This document shows, in pieces, positions 1 to 7,149 of a stretch of 64,000 nt of DNA. Every line of letters starts with the position of its first letter. Position 1 is the first letter of the stretch. The notes below the pieces were generated by a model. It was given only the letters and a program-made list of their open reading frames with translations, did not search any database and had not been told where the DNA came from. This stretch comes from Paenibacillus thalictri (GTDB lineage: Bacteria; Bacillota; Bacilli; Paenibacillales; NBRC-103111). The translations under genes were made by a program, and so were the position numbers. The stretch lies in assembly GCF_004307995.1 (NCBI RefSeq), contig NZ_SIRE01000017.1, positions 1-64,000 of the forward strand. The letters run 5' to 3'.

Positions 1-366
1 CGTCCGCGGGTAAGCAACGACAACCCGTATGCGGAGTCTGTTTTCCGTACGTGCAAGTACCGCCCTAACTATCCAGCTAAGGGCTTCTCAGACCTGGCTG
101 AAGCGCGAGAATGGGTGCTCATTTTTGTTCGCTGGTACAACGACACGCATCGTCATAGCGGCTTAAACTTCATTACACCAAGCCAACGCCACCAAGGACT
201 AGCCGATGAAGTGTTCAATAGACGGAAGGAAGTCTACGCGGCTGCAAAAGCCAAGCATCCGAATCGATGGTCGGGCGAAATTCGCGACTGGAACCTGGAA
301 GAAAAAGTATGGCTCAACCCGGAAAAGGTTGCGCTTATTCAGGCTGGGGAAAAATCTTTGTCTTGA
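1..366 (+). CDS. IS3-family transposase OrfB, C-terminal part cut by window edge
   Basis: The frame is open from base 1 to the stop at 364-366. It encodes the end of an rve-type DDE integrase: the SNDNPYAESVFRT block carries the third catalytic acid (Glu) and is followed by WYNDTHRHSGLNF and TPSQRH, typical of IS3-family OrfB. The catalytic Asp residues lie outside the window, so intactness cannot be judged. It differs in sequence from the IS3 element at 2.5-3.7 kb. Its end lies about 40 bases from the oldest, most decayed CRISPR repeat, so the element borders the trailer end of the array. Confidence 0.85.
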   Translation, partial: RPRVSNDNPYAESVFRTCKYRPNYPAKGFSDLAEAREWVLIFVRWYNDTHRHSGLNFITPSQRHQGLADEVFNRRKEVYAAAKAKHPNRWSGEIRDWNLEEKVWLNPEKVALIQAGEKSLS

Positions 367-402
367 CATTTCATAGTTTATAGAGTTAACGACAACTAGC
401 TT

Positions 403-568
403 GACAAACGCCGCGCACCTTGTGTGGGATTTGACTGTATACACCATCAGCAATTCCACTGATTTGGCAATTTCAACCCACACATCCATGCGGGATGCGA
501 TCCTACCGAGATGCAGCCGCGAACAAGGTAGTCACATTTCAATCCACGCACCCCGTATGGGATGCGAC
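403..568 (-). CRISPR. Degenerate trailer-end CRISPR block (3 repeats)
   Basis: Three 32-33 base units lie at 403-435, 470-502 and 536-568, separated by 34 and 33 bases. Quality rises left to right. The first matches the main repeat at about 21 of 33 positions, including GGGAT and terminal GAC. The second has a one-base deletion in the loop. The third is intact and carries the CACCCCGTATGGG variant also found in the first repeat of the array at 3913. Decay away from the leader is expected at the old end of an array. The crRNA sense is taken as minus, by analogy with type I-C repeats that end in ATTGAAAT. Confidence 0.8.
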
Positions 569-636
569 GTATTTACATCATGGGCGGAGTAATGTATTGA
601 TTCCGAATCAGCATCATCAAACTTGGATATTTGGGA

Positions 637-685
637 TGAAGTTAATGCGTTTTCCGTACTTACTCTGGAGAACGCATTAACTTCA
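637..685. repeat. 15-bp perfect inverted repeat
   Basis: TGAAGTTAATGCGTT (637-651) and its exact complement (671-685) flank a 19-base loop. There is no T-run, so it is not an obvious intrinsic terminator. It lies between the old CRISPR block and the first toxin gene and could be a remnant end of a mobile element or a terminator-like hairpin for the minus-strand toxin operon. Confidence 0.6.
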
Positions 686-718
686 GTGTATCCTTTGTCG
701 GTTTTCAGCACGGTAACC

Positions 719-1123
719 CTATATTTTCAACAAAGTCATCCCATACTCATTCGTAACAAAGTTCATGTCTGAATCGCGAGAAACCAGTATCAAATTAGCT
801 GTTAAGGCAGTTGCAATAATGAGCGCATCAGGAGTTTTTATTTTCCGTCCCTTGCTTCTCTGCTCGCTTTGCATGGAAGCTGCTTTTCTTGAGACAACGG
901 AATCGACATGTATCATATGCCGAGGGGAGAATAACTTTTCTGCGATTAAGAACTGATTGTGTTTGACACCGCTCAGTACTTCACATTCCGTAATCGTCGA
1001 AAAGAATATTCGCCGTTTTTCTTCTTGGGCTTGTCGTACTAAGTTAACGGCGGCATGATCGTTGTCCAGAATGGCTATGACGATGTTCGAATCGAATAAA
1101 TATCCTGAGTGGTTGTGAGTCAC
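719..1123 (-). CDS. VapC-family PIN-domain toxin (RNase)
   Basis: The 134-aa protein has the PIN fold acids: Asp11 (LFDSN), Glu46 (TECEVL), Asp99 (TPDALI) and Asp117/Asp119 (SRDSD). These form the Mg-binding site of VapC endoribonucleases, which usually cut tRNA or rRNA. Length is normal for the family. It overlaps the upstream antitoxin gene by 4 bases, the usual translational coupling. All catalytic residues are present, so it should be active unless neutralised. The RNA target cannot be read from sequence. Confidence 0.85.
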   Translation of the reverse strand: MTHNHSGYLFDSNIVIAILDNDHAAVNLVRQAQEEKRRIFFSTITECEVLSGVKHNQFLIAEKLFSPRHMIHVDSVVSRKAASMQSEQRSKGRKIKTPDALIIATALTANLILVSRDSDMNFVTNEYGMTLLKI

Positions 1124-1353
1124 TTTCCCCAGCCCTCCCGTGACTCATGGATATGGTCTAATAACTGTTGCGCTTCCCCGGGCTTCAGAATTCCAGCTAC
1201 ACTTAAAATGTCATCGACTGAGTAATCATCAAAGTCCTCGATGGTTTCTGCTTCAAGATCTATGACAAGCTTCTTGGTGGAAATATTGTTTTCGGATAAA
1301 AACTCCCTTAAGTCTTTTGCTATATGAGGATGGAGTTTGCGTACCATTGACAT
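1120..1353 (-). CDS. VapB-like antitoxin
   Basis: A 77-aa acidic protein precedes the PIN toxin with a 4-base overlap. The start at 1353 is chosen because AAAGGAG lies 9 bases upstream; a longer frame from 1374 would read through that ribosome binding site. The C-terminal half is rich in Glu and Asp (around SRE, GEAQQ), as in toxin-wrapping antitoxin tails. No classic AbrB or RHH motif stands out, so the DNA-binding class is uncertain. Antitoxin identity rests mainly on position. Confidence 0.7.
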   Translation of the reverse strand: MSMVRKLHPHIAKDLREFLSENNISTKKLVIDLEAETIEDFDDYSVDDILSVAGILKPGEAQQLLDHIHESREGWGK

Positions 1354-1374
1354 GGAGAACCACTCCTTTATCAA

Positions 1375-1740
1375 AATATGTTGCTAAATCGTTTCGCTTT
1401 CCGCGATCTTCTTCGATCTTTACTTATAAACAATTATACCCGATAATGGAATGAATGGATACGGCCGCGGCACACAGAACGAGCTATTATCGTGTGCTTT
1501 TCATGTACTATTGGGGTTAGGGTTAGTGCCCGCAACTTGCCCACGAACTCTACCCATACACCATACTCACAAGTATATTGGACTAATATCTGAAGGATAT
1601 CAGATAAAATCGTCACATAAAGACTCAAAAGATACATGAAAAAGCCTTTGTCTCATGGGCGGAATGTTGTAAGCTGACCTGAAACCCTTGTGTGTCAGGG
1701 GGTCTCAAGTTAGAAAACGTCATTTGACCACATTTTGACC
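1375..1740. other. Non-coding stretch between the two toxin-antitoxin modules
   Basis: I see no credible gene here. It holds a small palindrome, ATCTGA/TCAGAT, near 1590-1610 and a short tandem repeat of TTGACCACA near 1725-1742. It should contain the promoter of the first module, but no clear -35/-10 pair was found. Confidence 0.5.
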
Positions 1741-1796
1741 ACATAAAAAAATAGGCTTCTCACGAGTTCAGTCGAACTTTGTGAGAAGCCTATTTT
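1741..1796 (-). terminator. Intrinsic terminator of the second toxin-antitoxin module
   Basis: A 16-base perfect stem (1748-1763 with 1781-1796) is followed on the minus strand by seven T residues. It lies directly after the ancestral stop codon of the broken PIN toxin, at 1798-1800. Confidence 0.85.
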
Positions 1797-1797
1797 A

Positions 1798-2178
1798 TTA
1801 AGCGTTGCGTAGTTCAGTAAGCATTTGGTTGAGCTTTTTGTCAAAAGTGAAGATGGTATGTCCACCGATTTTGGATTAGGCGAAGAGCAGCGAGTCAACA
1901 AAGTCGATTTTGATTTTACTGTAGACCTTTAAGGCTTCGACTAGGATATTTCTGTCATGTGTCGTAATGTTGCTATATGTGAGCAGGTTCTGCAAGGCAT
2001 CAAGGATATTGACTCGTTCGACTTTGTACACCTTCTCCAAGACGTATACGACTTCGGCGATAACTTCGTTAGGGATAAAGATATGATGGTTTTCAATTTT
2101 GTCTATAGCTTGTTCAATGAACTGAGGCGCATCTTGAAGCAAATAAGGCAATATTAAATTTGCATCAACGATGTTCAT
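1798..2178 (-). pseudogene. PIN-domain toxin disrupted by an in-frame TAA
   Basis: The frame from ATG 2178 runs to TAA at 1878-1876, giving a 100-aa PIN domain ending DFVDSLLFA. Past this codon the same frame continues for 25 codons with clear PIN content (HTIFTFDKKL, carrying the fourth acidic residue) to a second TAA at 1800-1798, right at the terminator. TAA replaces an expected Tyr (TAT/TAC), a single-base change. The truncated product keeps the early acids (VDAN, AEVVYVL, DFVD) but lacks the last catalytic Asp and final strand, so it is probably inactive. It overlaps the antitoxin gene by 14 bases. An upstream GTG at 2193 is an alternative start. Confidence 0.8.
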
Positions 2179-2413
2179 GTTTTTCTTGCACACCCTTTTC
2201 CCAAGCGCTTTGCTCGTATTGGATTAAATCCAAATTGGCGTACTGTTTCAATGCACCTCTAGCGGTAGGAGAAGGGGAGATCACTTGTTTGAAGTGAGAT
2301 GGATTTCCAATAGGTAATATGATTAATTCAACATCCTGATTCTGAAGGTCTTCAGGGAGATCGACGATATGCTTTAGTACATCACTGTTAGTTATTTTTC
2401 TGACAAAGTTCAA
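2165..2413 (-). CDS. Antitoxin partner of the broken PIN toxin
   Basis: The product is about 82 aa. TTG at 2413 is preferred because AAGGAAGGTGAT directly precedes it at good spacing; GTG at 2422 lies inside that Shine-Dalgarno sequence. The gene overlaps the PIN gene, the usual antitoxin-toxin order. The N-terminus (KITNSDVLKHIVDLPEDL) suggests a small DNA-binding fold and the C-terminus is charged. I do not recognise a named family. If the toxin is dead, this gene has no obvious remaining role except autoregulation. Confidence 0.65.
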   Translation of the reverse strand: MNFVRKITNSDVLKHIVDLPEDLQNQDVELIILPIGNPSHFKQVISPSPTARGALKQYANLDLIQYEQSAWEKGVQEKHEHR

Positions 2414-2521
2414 TTTAATCACCTTCCTTGATTTAAGTATAGCTGATTCAGAATGGTGTTAGACTAAAAAGTAGACACGGAGAACCGAGAATAGGATACA
2501 ATCATTTTATCCATATTCGAG

Positions 2522-2821
2522 GTGACCGTGATGAAAAAGAAAAGCTATGACAAAGAGTTTAAACGGCAAGTAGTACAAATGATTCAAGAAGAAGGAAAGG
2601 CCGTTTCCCAGGTAGCTCAGGAACTGGGATTGCACGATAATACGGTCTATCGATGGATGGCTGAAATGAAACAAGATGGTCAGCATGCCTTCCCCGGCAG
2701 TGGACAACTCAGACCCGATGACAAAGCCATTCGCGATATGCAAAAACAGATTCGTGACTTGCAAGAGGAGAACGAGATCTTAAAAAAGGCGATGCACTAC
2801 TTCGCCAAAGACCGGCGCTGA
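2522..2821 (+). CDS. IS3-family transposase OrfA
   Basis: The 99-aa protein has an N-terminal helix-turn-helix (KEFKRQVVQMI, VSQVAQELGLHDNTVYRW) and a C-terminal leucine-zipper-like helix (QIRDLQEENEILKKAM). The slippery heptamer A AAA AAG at 2782-2788 is in phase (Leu-Lys-Lys) and would allow a -1 shift into the orfB frame, which is open there. This is the standard IS3 route to the OrfAB transposase. Confidence 0.92.
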   Translation: MTVMKKKSYDKEFKRQVVQMIQEEGKAVSQVAQELGLHDNTVYRWMAEMKQDGQHAFPGSGQLRPDDKAIRDMQKQIRDLQEENEILKKAMHYFAKDRR

Positions 2822-3684
2822 TCTATACATTTATCCACGATCACCGCTTCCAGTGCCGTGTCGCGAAGTTATGTGCTGCCTTAGATGTTTCCCGAAGCGG
2901 CTACTATAAATGGACTAAACGCAAGGAAAGCAAACGGGAGAAACGCCGGAAAAAGCTAGCGAGGCGCATCCGCCACATCTTTCTGGACTCTCGCCGCTTA
3001 TATGGAAGCCCGAAGATCACCAAGGTGCTTCACAAACAAGGAACGCAGGTCTCAGAGAAGACCGTAGCCCGCATTATGAAGGAGTTAGGATTGAAGTCCC
3101 GAACCATCAAAAAATACAAAGCCACTACCAATTCCAAGCATCAACTGCCGGTTGCAGAAAATGTGCTGAACCGTCAATTTCGGCCGCAAGCTCCAAACCA
3201 AACCTGGGTGACTGACATCACTTACGTGGCTACAGAGGAAGGTTGGCTCTATCTGGCCAGCGTGATGGATCTGTACAGCCGTAAAATTGTAGGCTTCCAG
3301 ATGAGTGAACGAATGACGAAAGCGCTAGTCATCGAGGCACTGGATCGGGCGTACAAGCAACAACAGCCATCAGGTGAGGTCTTGCATCATTCGGACCGCG
3401 GCAGCCAGTATGCATCCTCCGATTATCAGGCCCGTTTAAAAGTCTACAAGATGAAGGGCAGTATGAGTCGAAAAGGGAATTGCTACGATAATGCCTGCAT
3501 CGAATCCTTCCACAGCGTGATCAAGAAAGAGCTGATTTATCTGGAGAAGTTCAAGACCCGGGACCAAGCTCGCAAGCGCATTTTCGAGTACATCACCTGC
3601 TTCTATAATGCCAAGCGTATCCATTCTACCATTGGGTATCTGACACCCAATGAATACGAACGTATGTACCGAAAAGAAGCCTGA
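2818..3684 (+). CDS. IS3-family transposase OrfB (DDE integrase)
   Basis: The frame is open upstream through the slippery site and yields HDHRFQCRVAKLCAALDVSR, a typical OrfB N-terminus (HTH_21). The catalytic domain shows Asp in WVTDITY, Asp in HHSDRGSQY and Glu in ACIESFHS, then YNAKRIHSTIGYLTP. All three DDE residues are present with no internal stop, so the element may be active as an OrfAB fusion. ATG 3025 is internal and not the true beginning; 2818 is approximate because the product is expected by frameshift. Confidence 0.92.
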   Translation: MIYTFIHDHRFQCRVAKLCAALDVSRSGYYKWTKRKESKREKRRKKLARRIRHIFLDSRRLYGSPKITKVLHKQGTQVSEKTVARIMKELGLKSRTIKKYKATTNSKHQLPVAENVLNRQFRPQAPNQTWVTDITYVATEEGWLYLASVMDLYSRKIVGFQMSERMTKALVIEALDRAYKQQQPSGEVLHHSDRGSQYASSDYQARLKVYKMKGSMSRKGNCYDNACIESFHSVIKKELIYLEKFKTRDQARKRIFEYITCFYNAKRIHSTIGYLTPNEYERMYRKEA

Positions 3685-3779
3685 TTCTCTCGATTCTTTG
3701 TGTCTACTCTATTGACAGAGATACAAGCTGATTCAGAATTGTCTCACAATTACCAATCTTACATTCGCATCCAGATGAG

Positions 3780-3914
3780 CTAAAGGTTTTTCATGAGTTC
3801 ACTGAATTTTTGGGACGCCTCGTTTTTCATGGTCTTAGTAACGTGTAAATACACACTTCTTACTTGCTCATCACTACTATGACCCAATCGTTCGATGATT
3901 TGAAAAATGTGGAG
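3780..3914 (-). pseudogene. C-terminal remnant of a tyrosine recombinase (integrase)
   Basis: Reading the minus strand from 3914 to the TAG at 3782-3780 gives LHIFQIIERLGHSSDEQVR, then SVYLHVTKTMKNEAS. LGHSS holds a catalytic His and VYLHVT the nucleophilic Tyr of Tn916/phage-type integrases. The catalytic core and N-terminus are absent. The fragment ends exactly at the first base or two of a CRISPR repeat (3913-3945), so homology stops at a sharp junction. It is too short to be functional. Confidence 0.8.
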
Positions 3915-4835
3915 TTCAATCCACGCACCCCGTATGGGATGCGACGAAGGTGATAGGTCGTGGTTAGGCTCACACCTACAATTTCAATCCATGCACCCCA
4001 TACGGGATGCGACTATTCAGGGACTAATTAGCCACGGAGACTATTTAAATTTCAATCCACGCAGCCCATACGGGATGCGACGTAATGGTATGATGTAGGA
4101 AAATTGTGCTAGGGGAGATTTCAATCCACGCAGCCCATACGGGATGCGACCGCTACCTGGCGTACATTGTCCCGGTTAAATTCCTATTTCAATCCACGCA
4201 GCCCATACGGGATGCGACCGAAGCAGCGAGGTATTGACCTGGACGAACGGTTGAATTTCAATCCACGCAGCCCATACGGGATGCGACGCGCTGATGTAAA
4301 TATTGTACTTGCGACGGTGGAAGGCGATTTCAATCCACGCAGCCCATACGGGATGCGACCCCTCCCAGTGCCAAGCTGCAGGAGAGCGTACCGGAATTTC
4401 AATCCACGCAGCCCATACGGGATGCGACGTGAAAAACTCGCTGATGCCGTTAATTTCTGTAAGATTTCAATCCACGCAGCCCATACGGGATGCGACCTGT
4501 TCGCGGCGGCGAATGTGTTAAGGTCTGCGATTTCAATCCACGCAGCCCATACGGGATGCGACAACTCCTTATGCGGGAGGCTTGTATAATGCGCAATTTC
4601 AATCCACGCAGCCCATACGGGATGCGACGTTGTTACTGTAAAGCACACAACCGCTCATAAACTATTTCAATCCACGCAGCCCATACGGGATGCGACTACG
4701 CAGATGTATAACAATTACCTCAGCGATTATGAGACATTTCAATCCACGCAGCCCATACGGGATGCGACGAAAACCGATTCCAGGGGCATTTGTCGCGAAG
4801 GTATTTCAATCCACGCACCCCATACGGGATGCGAC
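3913..4835 (-). CRISPR. CRISPR array, 14 repeats and 13 spacers, type I-C-like repeat
   Basis: Repeats of 33 bases start at 3913, 3981, 4049, 4118, 4186, 4255, 4327, 4396, 4464, 4530, 4596, 4664, 4736 and 4803. Spacers are 33-39 bases. Repeats 3-13 are identical with CAGCCC at the stem. Repeats 1, 2 and 14 carry CACCCC. Repeat 1 also has GTATGGG instead of ATACGGG and an altered second base. On the minus strand the repeat begins GTCGCATCCC and ends GTGGATTGAAAT, the I-C pattern with the 5' handle of the crRNA at its 3' end. The leader is therefore at the right. Translation of this region gives spurious frames with repeated SIHAAHTGCD-like blocks. Confidence 0.95.
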
Positions 4836-5040
4836 AGCGATTTTCGAATAAAATACGCACGTACCTTCGCATTTTTCGTCAAAAAAGCGCCCAATTACTA
4901 GGTCTACAAGCATCTGCCAGCAGAAAAACAATCAAAATATGGGTATATTATCCATTTTCGTGGTGCGAATCTCCCGGGAAAAGTATGTGAGCTTCACATT
5001 CGCACCGCAGAATTGCACTTCATCCAAGCGGCCGTTTAAA
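4836..5040 (-). promoter_or_regulatory. CRISPR leader
   Basis: About 200 AT-rich bases lie beyond the last repeat on the side where crRNA transcription should start. An inverted repeat GGTGCGAAT (4962-4970) / ATTCGCACC (4998-5006) encloses CCCGGGA and GAGCTTCAC. From memory, a similar block is common between cas2 and the first repeat in type I-C loci. No cas2 follows here; the next gene is a phosphoesterase. Confidence 0.65.
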
Positions 5041-5074
5041 TGAGGAGGTTTCGGAAAGCCGACCCGCTGTGCCG

Positions 5075-5821
5075 CTACGATATAGGCAGCTGTTTTTTCT
5101 CGTTATATGGGTACCGTGCGGTTTTTATCGCATATTCAAAAGCGTCCGCGTCGGGCATTTGCAGCTCCTTGGCGATCTTAAGCGCCTTCTCGATATCGTA
5201 TTCCACCCGGCGCAGTTGCACGGCCAGATTCGATCCGGCAAAATCGATAACAGCGTAGCTGGCTCGGTTGTCGCGGTCAAACGGCATGCCGATGCTGCCG
5301 CAATTGACAATCGTTCGGCCCGCCCAGTATCTGACATAGGCATGGTGGATGTGGCCGTACAGCACAAGTTTCGTCTGCTCCTGCTGGTGAAGCTGCTCCA
5401 ATTCTTCGTTGGTTGCCCACGGATAAGTTACTTTATATAAAGATTGCGGGGAAGCGTGGTACATCTCCGTCTGGATGCCTTCCAGATCGCACGTATGACC
5501 GTGAGGGAGTTGTGTCAGCCATTCCTGATCGGCCAGGCTGATTTTCTCCGAATCGTACCGTAGGGCGCGCAGCTGCAACTCCTGCTTGTAATTTTCCGGT
5601 GTTTTAGGCGACTTGAGAAATTTATCGTCATAATTTCCTCTAACAACGGCAAGCGGGTTCAGCGAACGTACCATGTCGATGCATTCAACAGGCTGAGGGC
5701 CTTTCATTACAATATCGCCTAGACATACAACAGCGTCAGGGCTCATCTCTTTCAGATCTCGGATTACCTCTTCAAAAGCGGTTGCATTTCCGTGCATATC
5801 CGATATAACGGCTAGTCTCAT
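5075..5821 (-). CDS. Metallophosphoesterase (YfcE/MJ0936-like)
   Basis: The 248-aa protein has the calcineurin-like metal site: Asp8 and His10 (SDMHGN), Asp36 (LGDIV), Asn63 (RGNYDD), His122 (YHASP) and His157/His159 (YGHIHH). It should hydrolyse phosphodiester or phosphomonoester bonds in the cytoplasm with two metal ions; the substrate is unknown. AAGGAG lies 7 bases before ATG 5821. It is 33 bases downstream of a Crp/Fnr-type gene on the same strand, so the two are probably one operon. It sits where cas2 would be expected relative to the CRISPR leader but is unrelated to Cas proteins. Confidence 0.88.
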   Translation of the reverse strand: MRLAVISDMHGNATAFEEVIRDLKEMSPDAVVCLGDIVMKGPQPVECIDMVRSLNPLAVVRGNYDDKFLKSPKTPENYKQELQLRALRYDSEKISLADQEWLTQLPHGHTCDLEGIQTEMYHASPQSLYKVTYPWATNEELEQLHQQEQTKLVLYGHIHHAYVRYWAGRTIVNCGSIGMPFDRDNRASYAVIDFAGSNLAVQLRRVEYDIEKALKIAKELQMPDADAFEYAIKTARYPYNEKKQLPIS

Positions 5822-5854
5822 AGGTGATCTCCTTGATGTCTGCCTTGCAGACTG

Positions 5855-6517
5855 CTAATATTTCAGCTTCAATAAATTCAACAAAAATTCGTTGCCGGAA
5901 ACGGACAAAATGCCTTTTGTCTGAAGTTCGTTAAACACTTGGAACAACAGCGGCTTTTCGACGCCGGCGAGCTGCGAAATCTCATCGTAATTCAGATTGA
6001 TTTTGAAACGCACAATGTTGCCGCTGCGGGCGCCGTGCTCGTTAGCGAGCTTGATCAAATTTTTGATCACCCGTTTCTTGGCGTCCATAAACGTCAAATC
6101 GTGCACCTGTTGATTCGTTTCCCGCAGTCTGTTGCTCAGCTCTTTGATAATATGAAGCGCCATGTCGATGTTGCCCCGCAGCAAGACGTTAAAGCTTTTG
6201 GAAGAAAGCGACAGCACTCTGGCATCTTCAATCACCTGTGCCGATGCAGAGCGCGGTTTGCCGTCCAGCAGCGACAACTCGCCGAAACAATCCCCTACTG
6301 TCATGATGGACAATATTTTTTCATCTCCATGATTGCTGGAATTATAAATTTTCACAGATCCGGATAAAACCAAATAAAAGACGGTGCCGATATCGTTCTC
6401 GCGAAACAGGATGGTGCCAGAGGCGTACGTGTTGATCGCACATTCGTTTGCAATCTTTTGCAAGTAGCTGCTGCTAAGTCCTGCAAATAAGGGAATTCCT
6501 TGCAAGAAGTCTATCAT
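5855..6517 (-). CDS. Crp/Fnr-family transcriptional regulator
   Basis: The 220-aa protein has a cyclic-nucleotide-binding-like beta barrel (about residues 1-120, with GTILFRENDIGTVFYLVLSG and DCFGELSLLDGKPRSASA), a long dimer helix, and a C-terminal winged helix (LNYDEISQLAGVEKPLLFQ). The barrel keeps a GELSLL phosphate-binding-cassette motif. It has only one Cys near the N-terminus, so no Fnr-type iron-sulfur cluster is expected. GGAGG precedes the start. It is divergent from the RidA gene and may control that intergenic region. Confidence 0.9.
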   Translation of the reverse strand: MIDFLQGIPLFAGLSSSYLQKIANECAINTYASGTILFRENDIGTVFYLVLSGSVKIYNSSNHGDEKILSIMTVGDCFGELSLLDGKPRSASAQVIEDARVLSLSSKSFNVLLRGNIDMALHIIKELSNRLRETNQQVHDLTFMDAKKRVIKNLIKLANEHGARSGNIVRFKINLNYDEISQLAGVEKPLLFQVFNELQTKGILSVSGNEFLLNLLKLKY

Positions 6518-6609
6518 GATATGTTGATCCTCCGACTTATTCTAAATGGGTTTTCCAATTATTTCTGCAAAACGTATCGAAAGTCCTTCATTTGGTGTCG
6601 AAAAAGTCA

Positions 6610-6638
6610 TTGCATTCCCTTGTGCACGGTGATAGAAT
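6610..6638 (+). promoter_or_regulatory. SigA-type promoter of the RidA gene
   Basis: TTGCAT (6610-6615), a 17-base spacer and TAGAAT (6633-6638) fit a housekeeping promoter. A possible minus-strand promoter for the Crp/Fnr gene (TTGCAG at 6570-6565, TTTAGA at 6546-6541, 18-base spacer) lies in the same interval. Confidence 0.65.
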
Positions 6639-6690
6639 AGGAAAAATTTAACTTATTATCGGGGAACCCGACTGAAGAGGAGGCTGCGGT

Positions 6691-7149
6691 ATGCTGGAAT
6701 CGGCGGAAGATAGACTGGCCGCGCTGGGGATTACGCTTCCTGAAGCGAGCGAGCCTGCGGCGAAATACACCAATTATGTCATCGTTAACGGCCTGATGTT
6801 TGTATCGGGGAAAGGGCCTGCGGGCAATCCGCGCGGCAAGCTGGGCCAACGGTACACAACCGAAGAAGGCTACCAATTTGCCCGCCAGACGGGGATCGAA
6901 GTGCTTGCGGTATTAAAATCGGCGTTAGGTTCGCTGGATCACGTGAAACGAGTCGTCAAGGTTCAAGGTTTTATCAACGCGGATCCGGAGTTTTCGGAGC
7001 CGCATAAGGTGCTTAACGGTTTCTCCGATCTGATGCTGGATGTGTTCGGCGAGCGCGGCAACCATGCGCGGTCGGTGCTCGGAGCCAGCACGCTGCGCGA
7101 CCAGCTGCCGCTTGTCGTCGATTCGATTTTTGAAGTGGAGCAGGGCTAG
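6691..7149 (+). CDS. RidA/YjgF-family protein
   Basis: The 152-aa protein matches the longer RidA subgroup: NYVIVNGLMFVSGKGP, then LAVLKSALGSLDHVKRVVKV and a C-terminal half with HARSVLGASTLRDQLPLVV, containing the conserved substrate-site Arg. Classical RidA hydrolyses reactive enamines and imines from PLP enzymes; this subgroup is less well defined. AAGAGGAGG lies upstream of ATG. The stop overlaps the convergent kinase stop by 4 bases. Confidence 0.88.
   Translation: MLESAEDRLAALGITLPEASEPAAKYTNYVIVNGLMFVSGKGPAGNPRGKLGQRYTTEEGYQFARQTGIEVLAVLKSALGSLDHVKRVVKVQGFINADPEFSEPHKVLNGFSDLMLDVFGERGNHARSVLGASTLRDQLPLVVDSIFEVEQG

Larger units (their letters stand above)
2457..3717 (+). mobile_element. 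IS3-family insertion sequence, complete
   Basis: About 1.26 kb with overlapping orfA and orfB. Terminal inverted repeats are visible at 2470-2490 and 3688-3708 (18 of 21 matching, beginning AGTAGACAC) and extend outward to roughly TGTTA and TTGACA. The element lies just upstream of the second antitoxin gene. A 14-base direct repeat, AGCTGATTCAGAAT, is present on both sides (2441-2454 and 3726-3739), longer than the 3-5 bp duplication usual for this family. Exact ends are therefore uncertain by a few bases. Confidence 0.85.

Noticed and set aside
600-641. Further degenerate CRISPR repeat after 568
   Set aside because: ATTCCGAATCAGCA and GGGATGAAG look vaguely similar, but spacing and alignment do not fit a 33-base unit.
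4167-4648. Open frames on both strands with repeated peptide blocks
   Set aside because: They are translations of CRISPR repeats and spacers, not a repeat protein.
5855-6517. Fnr-type oxygen sensor
   Set aside because: Only a single N-terminal Cys is present, so the four-Cys iron-sulfur site is missing; kept as a general Crp/Fnr-family regulator.
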